Source: Parapristionchus giblindavisi | Taxonomy: Eukaryota > Nematoda > Chromadorea > Rhabditida > Diplogasteridae | Reading direction: 5' to 3' | NCBI GenBank assembly: GCA_943737045.1 | Contig: CALSFV010000329.1 | Location: forward strand, 62,001 to 126,000 | DNA: 64,000 nucleotides | Shown here: one piece after another, positions 51,212 to 63,652 of the stretch | Position numbering within the stretch: position 1 is the stretch's first letter | Layout of the letters: each line of letters starts with the position of its first letter | Translations under genes and position numbers: made by a program | The notes under the pieces: model-generated | What the model saw: only the letters and a program-made list of their open reading frames with translations | Told to the model about the DNA's origin: nothing | Database searches by the model: none

Positions 51212-54200
51212 CGTACTGACCACTTTGAAATAGTTTATCTTATTCAGAATTTTTCGCTCTTTCATTTGGTATATGACACGATAGGTTTCATTTTCATTTT
51301 CATATTTCTCAAGTTATCTTGATCATATCAGAGTAAAAGCTACTTTTGTACTTCGATAATTATAGCAGCAGTAAAATATTACAGATCGACATGACCTGAA
51401 GTGTGTGTCATTCAGAATTTTTTCCTCTTTCACATAGTGTATCACTCGCTGAGTATCATTGACAATTAGACTTGTAACGAATTGTTTTGTAACAAAAACA
51501 GAGAGTACTGAAAGATAAATTTACATATAGGCCGTACTGACCACTTTGAAATAGTTTATCTTATTCAGAATCTTTCGCTCTTTCATTTGGTATATGACAC
51601 GATAGGTTTCATTTTCATTTTCATATTTCTCAAGTTATCTTGATCATATCAGAGTAAAAGCTACTTTTGTACTTCGATCATTATAGCAGCAGTAAAATAT
51701 TACAGATCGACATGACCTGAAGTGTGTCTCATTTAGAATTTTTTCCTCTTTCACATAGTATATCACTCGCTGAGTATCATTGACAATTAGACTTGTAACG
51801 AATTGTTTTGTACCAAAAACAGAGAGTACTGAAAGATAAATTTACATATTGGCCGTACTGACCACTTTGAAATAGTTTATCTTATTCAGAATTTTTCGCT
51901 CTTTCATTTGGTATATGACACGATAGGTTTCATTTTCATTTTCATATTTCTTAAGTTATCTTGATCATATCAGAGTAAAAGCTACTTTTGTACTTCTATC
52001 ATTATAGCAGCAGTAAAATATTACAGATCGACATGACCTGAAGTGTGTCTCATTCAGAATTTTTTCCTCTTACACATAGTATATCACTCGCTGAGTATCA
52101 TTGGCAATTAGACTTGTAACGAATTGTTTTGTACCAAAAACAGAGAGTACTGAAAGATAAATTTACATATTGGCCGTACTGACCACTTCGAAATAGTTTA
52201 TCTTATTCAGAATTTTTCGCTCTTTCATTTGGTATATGACACGATAGGTTTCATTTTCATTTTCATATTTCTCAAGTTATCTTGATCATATCAGAGTAAA
52301 AGCTACTTTTGTACTTCGATCATTATAGCAGCAGTAAAATATTACAGATCGACATGACCTGAAGTGTGTCTCATTTAGAATTTTTTCCTCTTTCACATAG
52401 TATATCACTCGCTGAGTATCATTGACAATTAGACTTGTAACGAATTGTTTTATACCAAAAACAGAGAGTACTGAAAGATAAATTTACATATTGGCCGTAC
52501 TGACCACTTTGAAACAGTTTATCTTATTCAGAATCTTTCGCTCTTTCATTTGGTATATGACACGATAGGTTTCATTTTCATTTTCATATTTCTCAAGTTA
52601 TCTTGATCATATCAGAGTAAAAGCTACTTTTGTACTTCGATCATTATAGCAGCAGTAAAATATTACAGATCGACATGACCTGAAGTGTGTCTCATTTAGA
52701 ATTTTTTCCTCTTTCACATAGTATATCACTCGCTGAGTATCATTGACAATTAGACTTGTAACGAATTGTTTTGTACCAAAAATAGAGAGTACTGAAAGAT
52801 AAATTTACATATTAGCCGTACTGACCACTTTGAAATAGTTTATCTTATTCAGAATTTTTCGCTCTTTCATTTGGTATATGACACGATAGGTTTCATTTTC
52901 ATTTTCATATTTCTCAAGTTATCTTGATCATATCAGAGTAAAAGCTACTTTTGTACTTCTATCATTATAGCAGCAGTAAAATATTACAGATCGACATGAC
53001 CTGAAGTGTGTCTCATTCAGAATTTTTTCCTCTTACACATAGTATATCACTCGCTGAGTATCATTGGCAATTAGACTTGTAACGAATTGTTTTGTACCAA
53101 AAACAGAGAGTACTGTAAGATAAATTTACATATTGGCCGTACTGACCACTTCGAAATAGTTTATCTTATTCAGAATTTTTCGCTCTTTCATTTGGTATAT
53201 GACACGATAGGTTTCATTTTCATTTTCATATTTCTCAAGTTATCTTGATCATATCAGAGTAAAAGCTACTTTTGTACTTCGATCATTATAGCAGCAGTAA
53301 AATATTACAGATCGACATGACCTGAAGTGTGTCTCATTTAGAATTTTTTCCTCTTTCACATAGTATATCACTCGCTGAGTATCATTGACAATTAGACTTG
53401 TAACGAATTGTTTTGTACCAAAAATAGAGAGTACTGAAAGATAAATTTACATATTAGCCGTACTGACCACTTTGAAATAGTTTATCTTATTCAGAATTTT
53501 TCGCTCTTTCATTTGGTATATGACACGATAGGTTTCATTTTCATTTTCATATTTCTCAAGTTATCTTGATCATATCAGAGTAAAAGCTACTTTTGTACTT
53601 CTATCATTATAGCAGCAGTAAAATATTACAGATCGACATGACCTGAAGTGTGTCTCATTCAGAATTTTTTCCTCTTACACATAGTATATCACTCGCTGAG
53701 TATCATTGGCAATTAGACTTGTAACGAATTGTTTTGTACCAAAAACAGAGAGTACTGTAAGATAAATTTACATATTGGCCGTACTGACCACTTCGAAATA
53801 GTTTATCTTATTCAGAATTTTTCGCTCTTTCATTTGGTATATGACACGATAGGTTTCATTTTCATTTTCATATTTCTCAAGTTATCTTGATCATATCAGA
53901 GTAAAAGCTACTTTTGTACTTCGATCATTATAGCAGCAGTAAAATATTACAGATCGACATGACCTGAAGTGTGTCTCATTTAGAATTTTTTCCTCTTTCA
54001 CATAGTATATGACTCGCTGAGTATCATTGACAATTAGACTTGTAACGAATTGTTTTGTACCAAAAACAGAGAGTACTGAAAGATAAATTTACATATTGGC
54101 CGTACTGACCACTTTGAAATAGTTTATCTTATTCAGAATTTTTCGCTCTTTCATTTGGTATATGACACGATAGGTTTCATTTTCATTTTCATATTTCTTA

Positions 54201-55063
54201 AGTTATCTTGATCATATCAGAGTAAAAGCTACTTTTGTACTTCTATCATTATAGCAGCAGTAAAATATTACAGATCGACATGACCTGAAGTGTGTCTCAT
54301 TCAGAATTTTTTCCTCTTACACATAGTATATCACTCGCTGAGTATCATTGGCAATTAGACTTGTAACGAATTGTTTTGTACCAAAAACAGAGAGTACTGT
54401 AAGATAAATTTACATATTGGCCGTACTGACCACTTCGAAATAGTTTATCTTATTCAGAATTTTTCGCTCTTTCATTTGGTATATGACACGATAGGTTTCA
54501 TTTTCATTTTCATATTTCTCAAGTTATCTTGATCATATCAGAGTAAAAGCTACTTTTGTACTTCGATCATTATAGCAGCAGTAAAATATTACAGATCGAC
54601 ATGACCTGAAGTGTGTCTCATTTAGAATTTTTTCCTCTTTCACATAGTATATCACTCGCTGAGTATCATTGACAATTAGACTTGTAACGAATTGTTTTGT
54701 ACCAAAAACAGAGAGTACTGAAAGATAAATTTACATATTGGCCGTACTGACCACTTTGAAATAGTTTATCTTATTCAGAATCTTTCGCTCTTTCATTTGG
54801 TATATGACACGATAGGTTTCATTTTCATTTTCATATTTCTCAAGTTATCTTGATCATATCAGAGTAAAAGCTACTTTTGTACTTCGATCATTATAGCAGC
54901 AGTAAAATATTACAGATCGACATGACCTGAAGTGTGTCTCATTTAGAATTTTTTCCTCTTTCACATAGTATATCACTCGCTGAGTATCATTGACAATTAG
55001 ACTTGTAACGAATTGTTTTGTACCAAAAACAGAGAGTACTGAAAGATAAATTTACATATTGGC
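51212..55063 (+). repeat. Satellite higher-order repeat opened by type E, copy 2 (12 monomers)
   Basis: Order E-C-B-A-C-B-A-B-A-B-A-C, starting exactly 3,531 bp (11 x 321) after the previous E. It carries rare linked changes (GAAACAGTTT at 52508, AATAGAGAG and ATTAGCCG at about 52790 and 53435). Confidence 0.83.
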
Positions 55064-57630
55064 CGTACTGACCACTTTGAAATAGTTTATCTTATTCAGA
55101 ATTTTTCGCTCTTTCATTTGGTATATGACACGATAGGTTTCATTTTCATTTTCATATTTCTCAAGTTATCTTGATCATATCAGAGTAAAAGCTACTTTTG
55201 TACTTCGATAATTATAGCAGCAGTAAAATATTACAGATCGACATGACCTGAAGTGTGTGTCATTCAGAATTTTTTCCTCTTTCACATAGTGTATCACTCG
55301 CTGAGTATCATTGACAATTAGACTTGTAACGAATTGTTTTGTACAAAAACAGAGAGTACTGAAAGATAAATTTACATATAGGCCGTACTGACCACTTTGA
55401 AATAGTTTATCTTATTCAGAATCTTTCGCTCTTTCATTTGGTATATGACACGATAGGTTTCATTTTCATTTTCATATTTCTCAAGTTATCTTGATCATAT
55501 CAGAGTAAAAGCTACTTTTGTACTTCGATCATTATAGCAGCAGTAAAATATTACAGATCGACATGACCTGAAGTGTGTCTCATTTAGAATTTTTTCCTCT
55601 TTCACATAGTATATGACTCGCTGAGTATCATTGACAATTAGACTTGTAACGAATTGTTTTGTACCAAAAACAGAGAGTACTGAAAGATAAATTTACATAT
55701 TGGCCGTACTGACCACTTTGAAATAGTTTATCTTATTCAGAATTTTTCGCTCTTTCATTTGGTATATGACACGATAGGTTTCATTTTCATTTTCATATTT
55801 CTTAAGTTATCTTGATCATATCAGAGTAAAAGCTACTTTTGTACTTCTATCATTATAGCAGCAGTAAAATATTACAGATCGACATGACCTGAAGTGTGTC
55901 TCATTCAGAATTTTTTCCTCTTACACATAGTATATCACTCGCTGAGTATCATTGGCAATTAGACTTGTAACGAATTGTTTTGTACCAAAAACAGAGAGTA
56001 CTGTAAGATAAATTTACATATTGGCCGTACTGACCACTTCGAAATAGTTTATCTTATTCAGAATTTTTCGCTCTTTCATTTGGTATATGACACGATAGGT
56101 TTCATTTTCATTTTCATATTTCTCAAGTTATCTTGATCATATCAGAGTAAAAGCTACTTTTGTACTTCGATCATTATAGCAGCAGTAAAATATTACAGAT
56201 CGACATGACCTGAAGTGTGTCTCATTTAGAATTTTTTCCTCTTTCACATAGTATATCACTCGCTGAGTATCATTGACAATTAGACTTGTAACGAATTGTT
56301 TTGTACCAAAAACAGAGAGTACTGAAAGATAAATTTACATATTGGCCGTACTGACCACTTTGAAATAGTTTATCTTATTCAGAATCTTTCGCTCTTTCAT
56401 TTGGTATATGACACGATAGGTTTCATTTTCATTTTCATATTTCTCAAGTTATCTTGATCATATCAGAGTAAAAGCTACTTTTGTACTTCGATCATTATAG
56501 CAGCAGTAAAATATTACAGATCGACATGACCTGAAGTGTGTCTCATTTAGAATTTTTTCCTCTTTCACATAGTATATCACTCGCTGAGTATCATTGACAA
56601 TTAGACTTGTAACGAATTGTTTTGTACCAAAAACAGAGAGTACTGAAAGATAAATTTACATATTGGCCGTACTGACCACTTTGAAATAGTTTATCTTATT
56701 CAGAATTTTTCGCTCTTTCATTTGGTATATGACACGATAGGTTTCATTTTCATTTTCATATTTCTCAAGTTATCTTGATCATATCAGAGTAAAAGCTACT
56801 TTTGTACTTCTATCATTATAGCAGCAGTAAAATATTACAGATCGACATGACCTGAAGTGTGTCTCATTCAGAATTTTTTCCTCTTACACATAGTATATCA
56901 CTCGCTGAGTATCATTGGCAATTAGACTTGTAACGAATTGTTTTGTACCAAAAACAGAGAGTACTGTAAGATAAATTTACATATTGGCCGTACTGACCAC
57001 TTCGAAATAGTTTATCTTATTCAGAATTTTTCGCTCTTTCATTTGGTATATGACACGATAGGTTTCATTTTCATTTTCATATTTCTCAAGTTATCTTGAT
57101 CATATCAGAGTAAAAGCTACTTTTGTACTTCGATCATTATAGCAGCAGTAAAATATTACAGATCGACATGACCTGAAGTGTGTCTCATTTAGAATTTTTT
57201 CCTCTTTCACATAGTATATCACTCGCTGAGTATCATTGACAATTAGACTTGTAACGAATTGTTTTGTACCAAAAACAGAGAGTACTGAAAGATAAATTTA
57301 CATATTGGCCGTACTGACCACTTTGAAATAGTTTATCTTATTCAGAATCTTTCGCTCTTTCATTTGGTATATGACACGATAGGTTTCATTTTCATTTTCA
57401 TATTTCTCAAGTTATCTTGATCATATCAGAGTAAAAGCTACTTTTGTACTTCGATCATTATAGCAGCAGTAAAATATTACAGATCGACATGACCTGAAGT
57501 GTGTCTCATTTAGAATTTTTTCCTCTTTCACATAGTATATCACTCGCTGAGTATCATTGACAATTAGACTTGTAACGAATTGTTTTGTACCAAAAACAGA
57601 GAGTACTGAAAGATAAATTTACATATTGGC
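55064..57630 (+). repeat. Satellite higher-order repeat opened by type E, copy 3 (8 monomers)
   Basis: Order E-C-B-A-C-B-A-C, 3,852 bp (12 x 321) after the previous E. It has a one-base deletion at GTACAAAAACAG near 55345. A fourth E monomer at 57631 is not followed by C. Confidence 0.83.
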
Positions 57631-57951
57631 CGTACTGACCACTTTGAAATAGTTTATCTTATTCAGAATTTTTCGCTCTTTCATTTGGTATATGACACGA
57701 TAGGTTTCATTTTCATTTTCATATTTCTCAAGTTATCTTGATCATATCAGAGTAAAAGCTACTTTTGTACTTCGATAATTATAGCAGCAGTAAAATATTA
57801 CAGATCGACATGACCTGAAGTGTGTGTCATTCAGAATTTTTTCCTCTTTCACATAGTGTATCACTCGCTGAGTATCATTGACAATTAGACTTGTAACGAA
57901 TTGTTTTGTACCAAAAACAGAGAGTACTGAAAGATAAATTTACATATTGGC

Positions 57952-60900
57952 CGTACTGACCACTTTGAAATAGTTTATCTTATTCAGAATTTTTCGCTCT
58001 TTCATTTGGTATATGACACGATAGGTTTCATTTTCATTTTCATATTTCTTAAGTTATCTTGATCATATCAGAGTAAAAGCTACTTTTGTACTTCTATCAT
58101 TATAGCAGCAGTAAAATATTACAGATCGACATGACCTGAAGTGTGTCTCATTCAGAATTTTTTCCTCTTACACATAGTATATCACTCGCTGAGTATCATT
58201 GGCAATTAGACTTGTAACGAATTGTTTTGTACCAAAAACAGAGAGTACTGAAAGGTAAATTTACATATTGGCCGTACTGACCACTTCGAAATAGTTTATC
58301 TTATTCAGAATTTTTCGCTCTTTCATTTGGTATATGACACGATAGGTTTCATTTTCATTTTCATATTTCTCAAGTTATCTTGATCATATCAGAGTAAAAG
58401 CTACTTTTGTACTTCGATCATTATAGCAGCAGTAAAATATTACAGATCGACATGACCTGAAGTGTGTCTCATTTAGAATTTTTTCCTCTTTCACATAGTA
58501 TATCACTCGCTGAGTATCATTGACAATTAGACTTGTAACGAATTGTTTTATACCAAAAACAGAGAGTACTGAAAGATAAATTTACATATTGGCCGTACTG
58601 ACCACTTTGAAATAGTTTATCTTATTCAGAATCTTTCGCTCTTTCATTTGGTATATGACACGATAGGTTTCATTTTCATTTTCATATTTCTCAAGTTATC
58701 TTGATCATATCAGAGTAAAAGCTACTTTTGTACTTCGATCATTATAGCAGCAGTAAAATATTACAGATCGACATGACCTGAAGTGTGTCTCATTTAGAAT
58801 TTTTTCCTCTTTCACATAGTATATCACTCGCTGAGTATCATTGACAATTAGACTTGTAACGAATTGTTTTATACCAAAAACAGAGAGTACTGAAAGATAA
58901 ATTTACATATTGGCCGTACTGACCACTTTGAAATAGTTTATCTTATTCAGAATCTTTCGCTCTTTCATTTGGTATATGACACGATAGGTTTCATTTTCAT
59001 TTTCATATTTCTCAAGTTATCTTGATCATATCAGAGTAAAAGCTACTTTTGTACTTCGATCATTATAGCAGCAGTAAAATATTACAGATCGACATGACCT
59101 GAAGTGTGTCTCATTTAGAATTTTTTCCTCTTTCACATAGTATATCACTCGCTGAGTATCATTGACAATTAGACTTGTAACGAATTGTTTTGTACCAAAA
59201 ATAGAGAGTACTGAAAGATAAATTTACATATTAGCCGTACTGACCACTTTGAAATAGTTTATCTTATTCAGAATTTTTCGCTCTTTCATTTGGTATATGA
59301 CACGATAGGTTTCATTTTCATTTTCATATTTCTTAAGTTATCTTGATCATATCAGAGTAAAAGCTACTTTTGTACTTCTATCATTATAGCAGCAGTAAAA
59401 TATTACAGATCGACATGACCTGAAGTGTGTGTCATTCAGAATTTTTTCCTCTTTCACATAGTGTATCACTCGCTGAGTATCATTGACAATTAGACTTGTA
59501 ACGAATTGTTTTGTACCAAAAACAGAGAGTACTGAAAGATAAATTTACATATTGGCCGTACTGACCACTTTGAAATAGTTTATCTTATTCAGAATTTTTC
59601 GCTCTTTCATTTGGTATATGACACGATAGGTTTCATTTTCATTTTCATATTTCTTAAGTTATCTTGATCATATCAGAGTAAAAGCTACTTTTGTACTTCT
59701 ATCATTATAGCAGCAGTAAAATATTACAGATCGACATGACCTGAAGTGTGTCTCATTCAGAATTTTTTCCTCTTACACATAGTATATCACTCGCTGAGTA
59801 TCATTGGCAATTAGACTTGTAACGAATTGTTTTGTACCAAAAACAGAGAGTACTGAAAGGTAAATTTACATATTGGCCGTACTGACCACTTCGAAATAGT
59901 TTATCTTATTCAGAATTTTTCGCTCTTTCATTTGGTATATGACACGATAGGTTTCATTTTCATTTTCATATTTCTCAAGTTATCTTGATCATATCAGAGT
60001 AAAAGCTACTTTTGTACTTCGATCATTATAGCAGCAGTAAAATATTACAGATCGACATGACCTGAAGTGTGTCTCATTTAGAATTTTTTCCTCTTTCACA
60101 TAGTATATCACTCGCTGAGTATCATTGACAATTAGACTTGTAACGAATTGTTTTATACCAAAAACAGAGAGTACTGAAAGATAAATTTACATATTGGCCG
60201 TACTGACCACTTTGAAATAGTTTATCTTATTCAGAATCTTTCGCTCTTTCATTTGGTATATGACACGATAGGTTTCATTTTCATTTTCATATTTCTCAAG
60301 TTATCTTGATCATATCAGAGTAAAAGCTACTTTTGTACTTCGATCATTATAGCAGCAGTAAAATATTACAGATCGACATGACCTGAAGTGTGTCTCATTT
60401 AGAATTTTTTCCTCTTTCACATAGTATATCACTCGCTGAGTATCATTGACAATTAGACTTGTAACGAATTGTTTTATACCAAAAACAGAGAGTACTGAAA
60501 GATAAATTTACATATTGGCCGTACTGACCACTTTGAAATAGTTTATCTTATTCAGAATCTTTCGCTCTTTCATTTGGTATATGACACGATAGGTTTCATT
60601 TTCATTTTCATATTTCTCAAGTTATCTTGATCATATCAGAGTAAAAGCTACTTTTGTACTTCGATCATTATAGCAGCAGTAAAATATTACAGATCGACAT
60701 GACCTGAAGTGTGTCTCATTTAGAATTTTTTCCTCTTTCACATAGTATATCACTCGCTGAGTATCATTGACAATTAGACTTGTAACGAATTGTTTTGTAC
60801 CAAAAATAGAGAGTACTGAAAGATAAATTTACATATTAGCCGTACTGACCACTTTGAAATAGTTTATCTTATTCAGAATTTTTCGCTCTTTCATTTGGTA

Positions 60901-63408
60901 TATGACACGATAGGTTTCATTTTCATTTTCATATTTCTTAAGTTATCTTGATCATATCAGAGTAAAAGCTACTTTTGTACTTCTATCATTATAGCAGCAG
61001 TAAAATATTACAGATCGACATGACCTGAAGTGTGTCTCATTCAGAATTTTTTCCTCTTACACATAGTATATCACTCGCTGAGTATCATTGGCAATTAGAC
61101 TTGTAACGAATTGTTTTGTACCAAAAACAGAGAGTACTGAAAGATAAATTTACATATTGGCCGTACTGACCACTTCGAAATAGTTTATCTTATTCAGAAT
61201 TTTTCGCTCTTTCATTTGGTATATGACACGATAGGTTTCATTTTCATTTTCATATTTCTCAAGTTATCTTGATCATATCAGAGTAAAAGCTACTTTTGTA
61301 CTTCGATCATTATAGCAGCAGTAAAATATTACAGATCGACATGACCTGAAGTGTGTCTCATTTAGAATTTTTTCCTCTTTCACATAGTATATCACTCGCT
61401 GAGTATCATTGACAATTAGACTTGTAACGAATTGTTTTGTACCAAAAACAGAGAGTACTGAAAGATAAATTTACATATTGGCCGTACTGACCACTTTGAA
61501 ATAGTTTATCTTATTCAGAATCTTTCGCTCTTTCATTTGGTATATGACACGATAGGTTTCATTTTCATTTTCATATTTCTCAAGTTATCTTGATCATATC
61601 AGAGTAAAAGCTACTTTTGTACTTCGATCATTATAGCAGCAGTAAAATATTACAGATCGACATGACCTGAAGTGTGTCTCATTTAGAATTTTTTCCTCTT
61701 TCACATAGTATATCACTCGCTGAGTATCATTGACAATTAGACTTGTAACGAATTGTTTTATACCAAAAACAGAGAGTACTGAAAGATAAATTTACATATT
61801 GGCCGTACTGACCACTTTGAAATAGTTTATCTTATTCAGAATCTTTCGCTCTTTCATTTGGTATATGACACGATAGGTTTCATTTTCATTTTCATATTTC
61901 TCAAGTTATCTTGATCATATCAGAGTAAAAGCTACTTTTGTACTTCGATCATTATAGCAGCAGTAAAATATTACAGATCGACATGACCTGAAGTGTGTCT
62001 CATTTAGAATTTTTTCCTCTTTCACATAGTATATCACTCGCTGAGTATCATTGACAATTAGACTTGTAACGAATTGTTTTGTACCAAAAATAGAGAGTAC
62101 TGAAAGATAAATTTACATATTAGCCGTACTGACCACTTTGAAATAGTTTATCTTATTCAGAATTTTTCGCTCTTTCATTTGGTATATGACACGATAGGTT
62201 TCATTTTCATTTTCATATTTCTTAAGTTATCTTGATCATATCAGAGTAAAAGCTACTTTTGTACTTCTATCATTATAGCAGCAGTAAAATATTACAGATC
62301 GACATGACCTGAAGTGTGTCTCATTCAGAATTTTTTCCTCTTACACATAGTATATCACTCGCTGAGTATCATTGGCAATTAGACTTGTAACGAATTGTTT
62401 TGTACCAAAAACAGAGAGTACTGAAAGATAAATTTACATATTGGCCGTACTGACCACTTCGAAATAGTTTATCTTATTCAGAATTTTTCGCTCTTTCATT
62501 TGGTATATGACACGATAGGTTTCATTTTCATTTTCATATTTCTCAAGTTATCTTGATCATATCAGAGTAAAAGCTACTTTTGTACTTCGATCATTATAGC
62601 AGCAGTAAAATATTACAGATCGACATGACCTGAAGTGTGTCTCATTTAGAATTTTTTCCTCTTTCACATAGTATATCACTCGCTGAGTATCATTGACAAT
62701 TAGACTTGTAACGAATTGTTTTGTACCAAAAACAGAGAGTACTGAAAGATAAATTTACATATTGGCCGTACTGACCACTTTGAAATAGTTTATCTTATTC
62801 AGAATTTTTCGCTCTTTCATTTGGTATATGACACGATAGGTTTCATTTTCATTTTCATATTTCTTAAGTTATCTTGATCATATCAGAGTAAAAGCTACTT
62901 TTGTACTTCTATCATTATAGCAGCAGTAAAATATTACAGATCGACATGACCTGAAGTGTGTGTCATTCAGAATTTTTTCCTCTTTCACATAGTGTATCAC
63001 TCGCTGAGTATCATTGACAATTAGACTTGTAACGAATTGTTTTGTACCAAAAACAGAGAGTACTGAAAGATAAATTTACATATTGGCCGTACTGACCACT
63101 TTGAAATAGTTTATCTTATTCAGAATCTTTCGCTCTTTCATTTGGTATATGACACGATAGGTTTCATTTTCATTTTCATATTTCTCAAGTTATCTTGATC
63201 ATATCAGAGTAAAAGCTACTTTTGTACTTCGATCATTATAGCAGCAGTAAAATATTACAGATCGACATGACCTGAAGTGTGTCTCATTTAGAATTTTTTC
63301 CTCTTTCACATAGTATATCACTCGCTGAGTATCATTGACAATTAGACTTGTAACGAATTGTTTTGTACCAAAAACAGAGAGTACTGAAAGATAAATTTAC
63401 ATATTGGC
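57952..63408 (+). repeat. Terminal satellite domain with B-A-C-C order
   Basis: Higher-order repeats of five monomers (57952-59556) and four (59557-60840, 60841-62124), then a mixed end. Markers are GAAAGGTAAATTT (58250 and 59855, 1,605 bp apart), TTTTATACC in A and C monomers, and AATAGAGAG with ATTAGCCG in the second C. Monomers at 59236 and 62767 are B/E hybrids, having CTTCTATC but TAGTGTATC. Confidence 0.82.
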
Positions 63409-63544
63409 CGTACTGACCACTTTGAAATAGTTTATCTTATTCAGAATTTTTCGCTCTTTCATTTGGTATATGACACGATAGGTTTCATTTTCATTTTCAT
63501 ATTTCTTAAGTTATCTTGATCATATCAGAGTAAAAGCTACTTTT
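63409..63544 (+). repeat. Truncated last 321-bp monomer
   Basis: The first 136 bases of a monomer (with TTTCTTAAG, so type B) end at GCTACTTTT and then pass without spacer into AATTAATTAATTTATC of the LINE tail. Whether the satellite resumes beyond the retrotransposon lies outside the window. Confidence 0.95.
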
Positions 63545-63558
63545 AATTAATTAATTTA
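63545..63558 (-). repeat. ATTA-type 3' tail of the LINE
   Basis: Minus strand TAAATTAATTAATT is a short tandem AATT/ATTA tail directly against the satellite. The adjacent TTTT at 63541-63544 fits both the satellite monomer and the tail, so the exact junction is ambiguous by up to four bases. Confidence 0.65.
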
Positions 63559-63561
63559 TCT

Positions 63562-63574
63562 ACGCCCGAGGCGC
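63562..63574 (-). other. Hairpin near the LINE 3' end
   Basis: On the minus strand GCGCC-TCG-GGCGT forms a 5-bp stem (four Watson-Crick pairs and one G-U) with a three-base loop, four bases before the AT-rich tail. Such terminal stem-loops are known recognition elements for reverse transcriptases of several LINE clades. The role here is inferred from position only. Confidence 0.5.
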
Positions 63575-63640
63575 AACGAGACATGAGAAAATTCAAAGGG
63601 ATAAAGAACATGATATAATATAATATTGACTCTCCAGACT

Positions 63641-63650
63641 GGGGGGGGGG
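63641..63650 (+). repeat. G10 homopolymer in the LINE 3' UTR
   Basis: Ten consecutive G on the + strand, two bases downstream of the ORF stop when read on the minus strand. Its length is the least reliable part of the unique sequence because homopolymers are error-prone. Confidence 0.9.
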
Positions 63651-63652
63651 AT

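Larger units (their letters stand above)
37237..63544 (+). repeat. 321-bp satellite array, 81 complete monomers plus one truncated
   Basis: Every monomer is taken to start at CGTACTGACC. Starts follow at exactly 321 bp (37237, 37558, then 37937, 38258, 38579, 38900, and so on to 63409). The exceptions are three 58-bp inserts and three single-base deletions (about 45320, 45641, 55345). All copies are in the same orientation and nearly identical. Subtypes are set by linked positions. A has TTCGAAATAG, TTTCTCAAG, CTTCGATC and GACAATTAG. B has TTTGAAATAG, TTTCTTAAG, CTTCTATC, CTCTTACAC and GGCAATTAG. C has CAGAATCTTTCG. D is like C without that change. E has CGATAATTATAG and TAGTGTATC. No coding potential is seen. 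A short TTTCAT-rich run (TTTCATTTTCATTTTCATA) lies near base 75 of each monomer. Confidence 0.98.

Noticed and set aside
37237..63544. rRNA, tRNA or other RNA gene clusters as an explanation of the 321-bp tandem units
   Set aside because: No conserved rRNA, 5S box A/B/C, tRNA or snRNA features are visible in the AT-rich monomer, and a hidden half-unit duplication fits a satellite better.
37237..63544. CENP-B box in the satellite monomer
   Set aside because: I could not find the YTTCG....A..CGGG pattern in either strand of the monomer, so centromere identity cannot be claimed from sequence.
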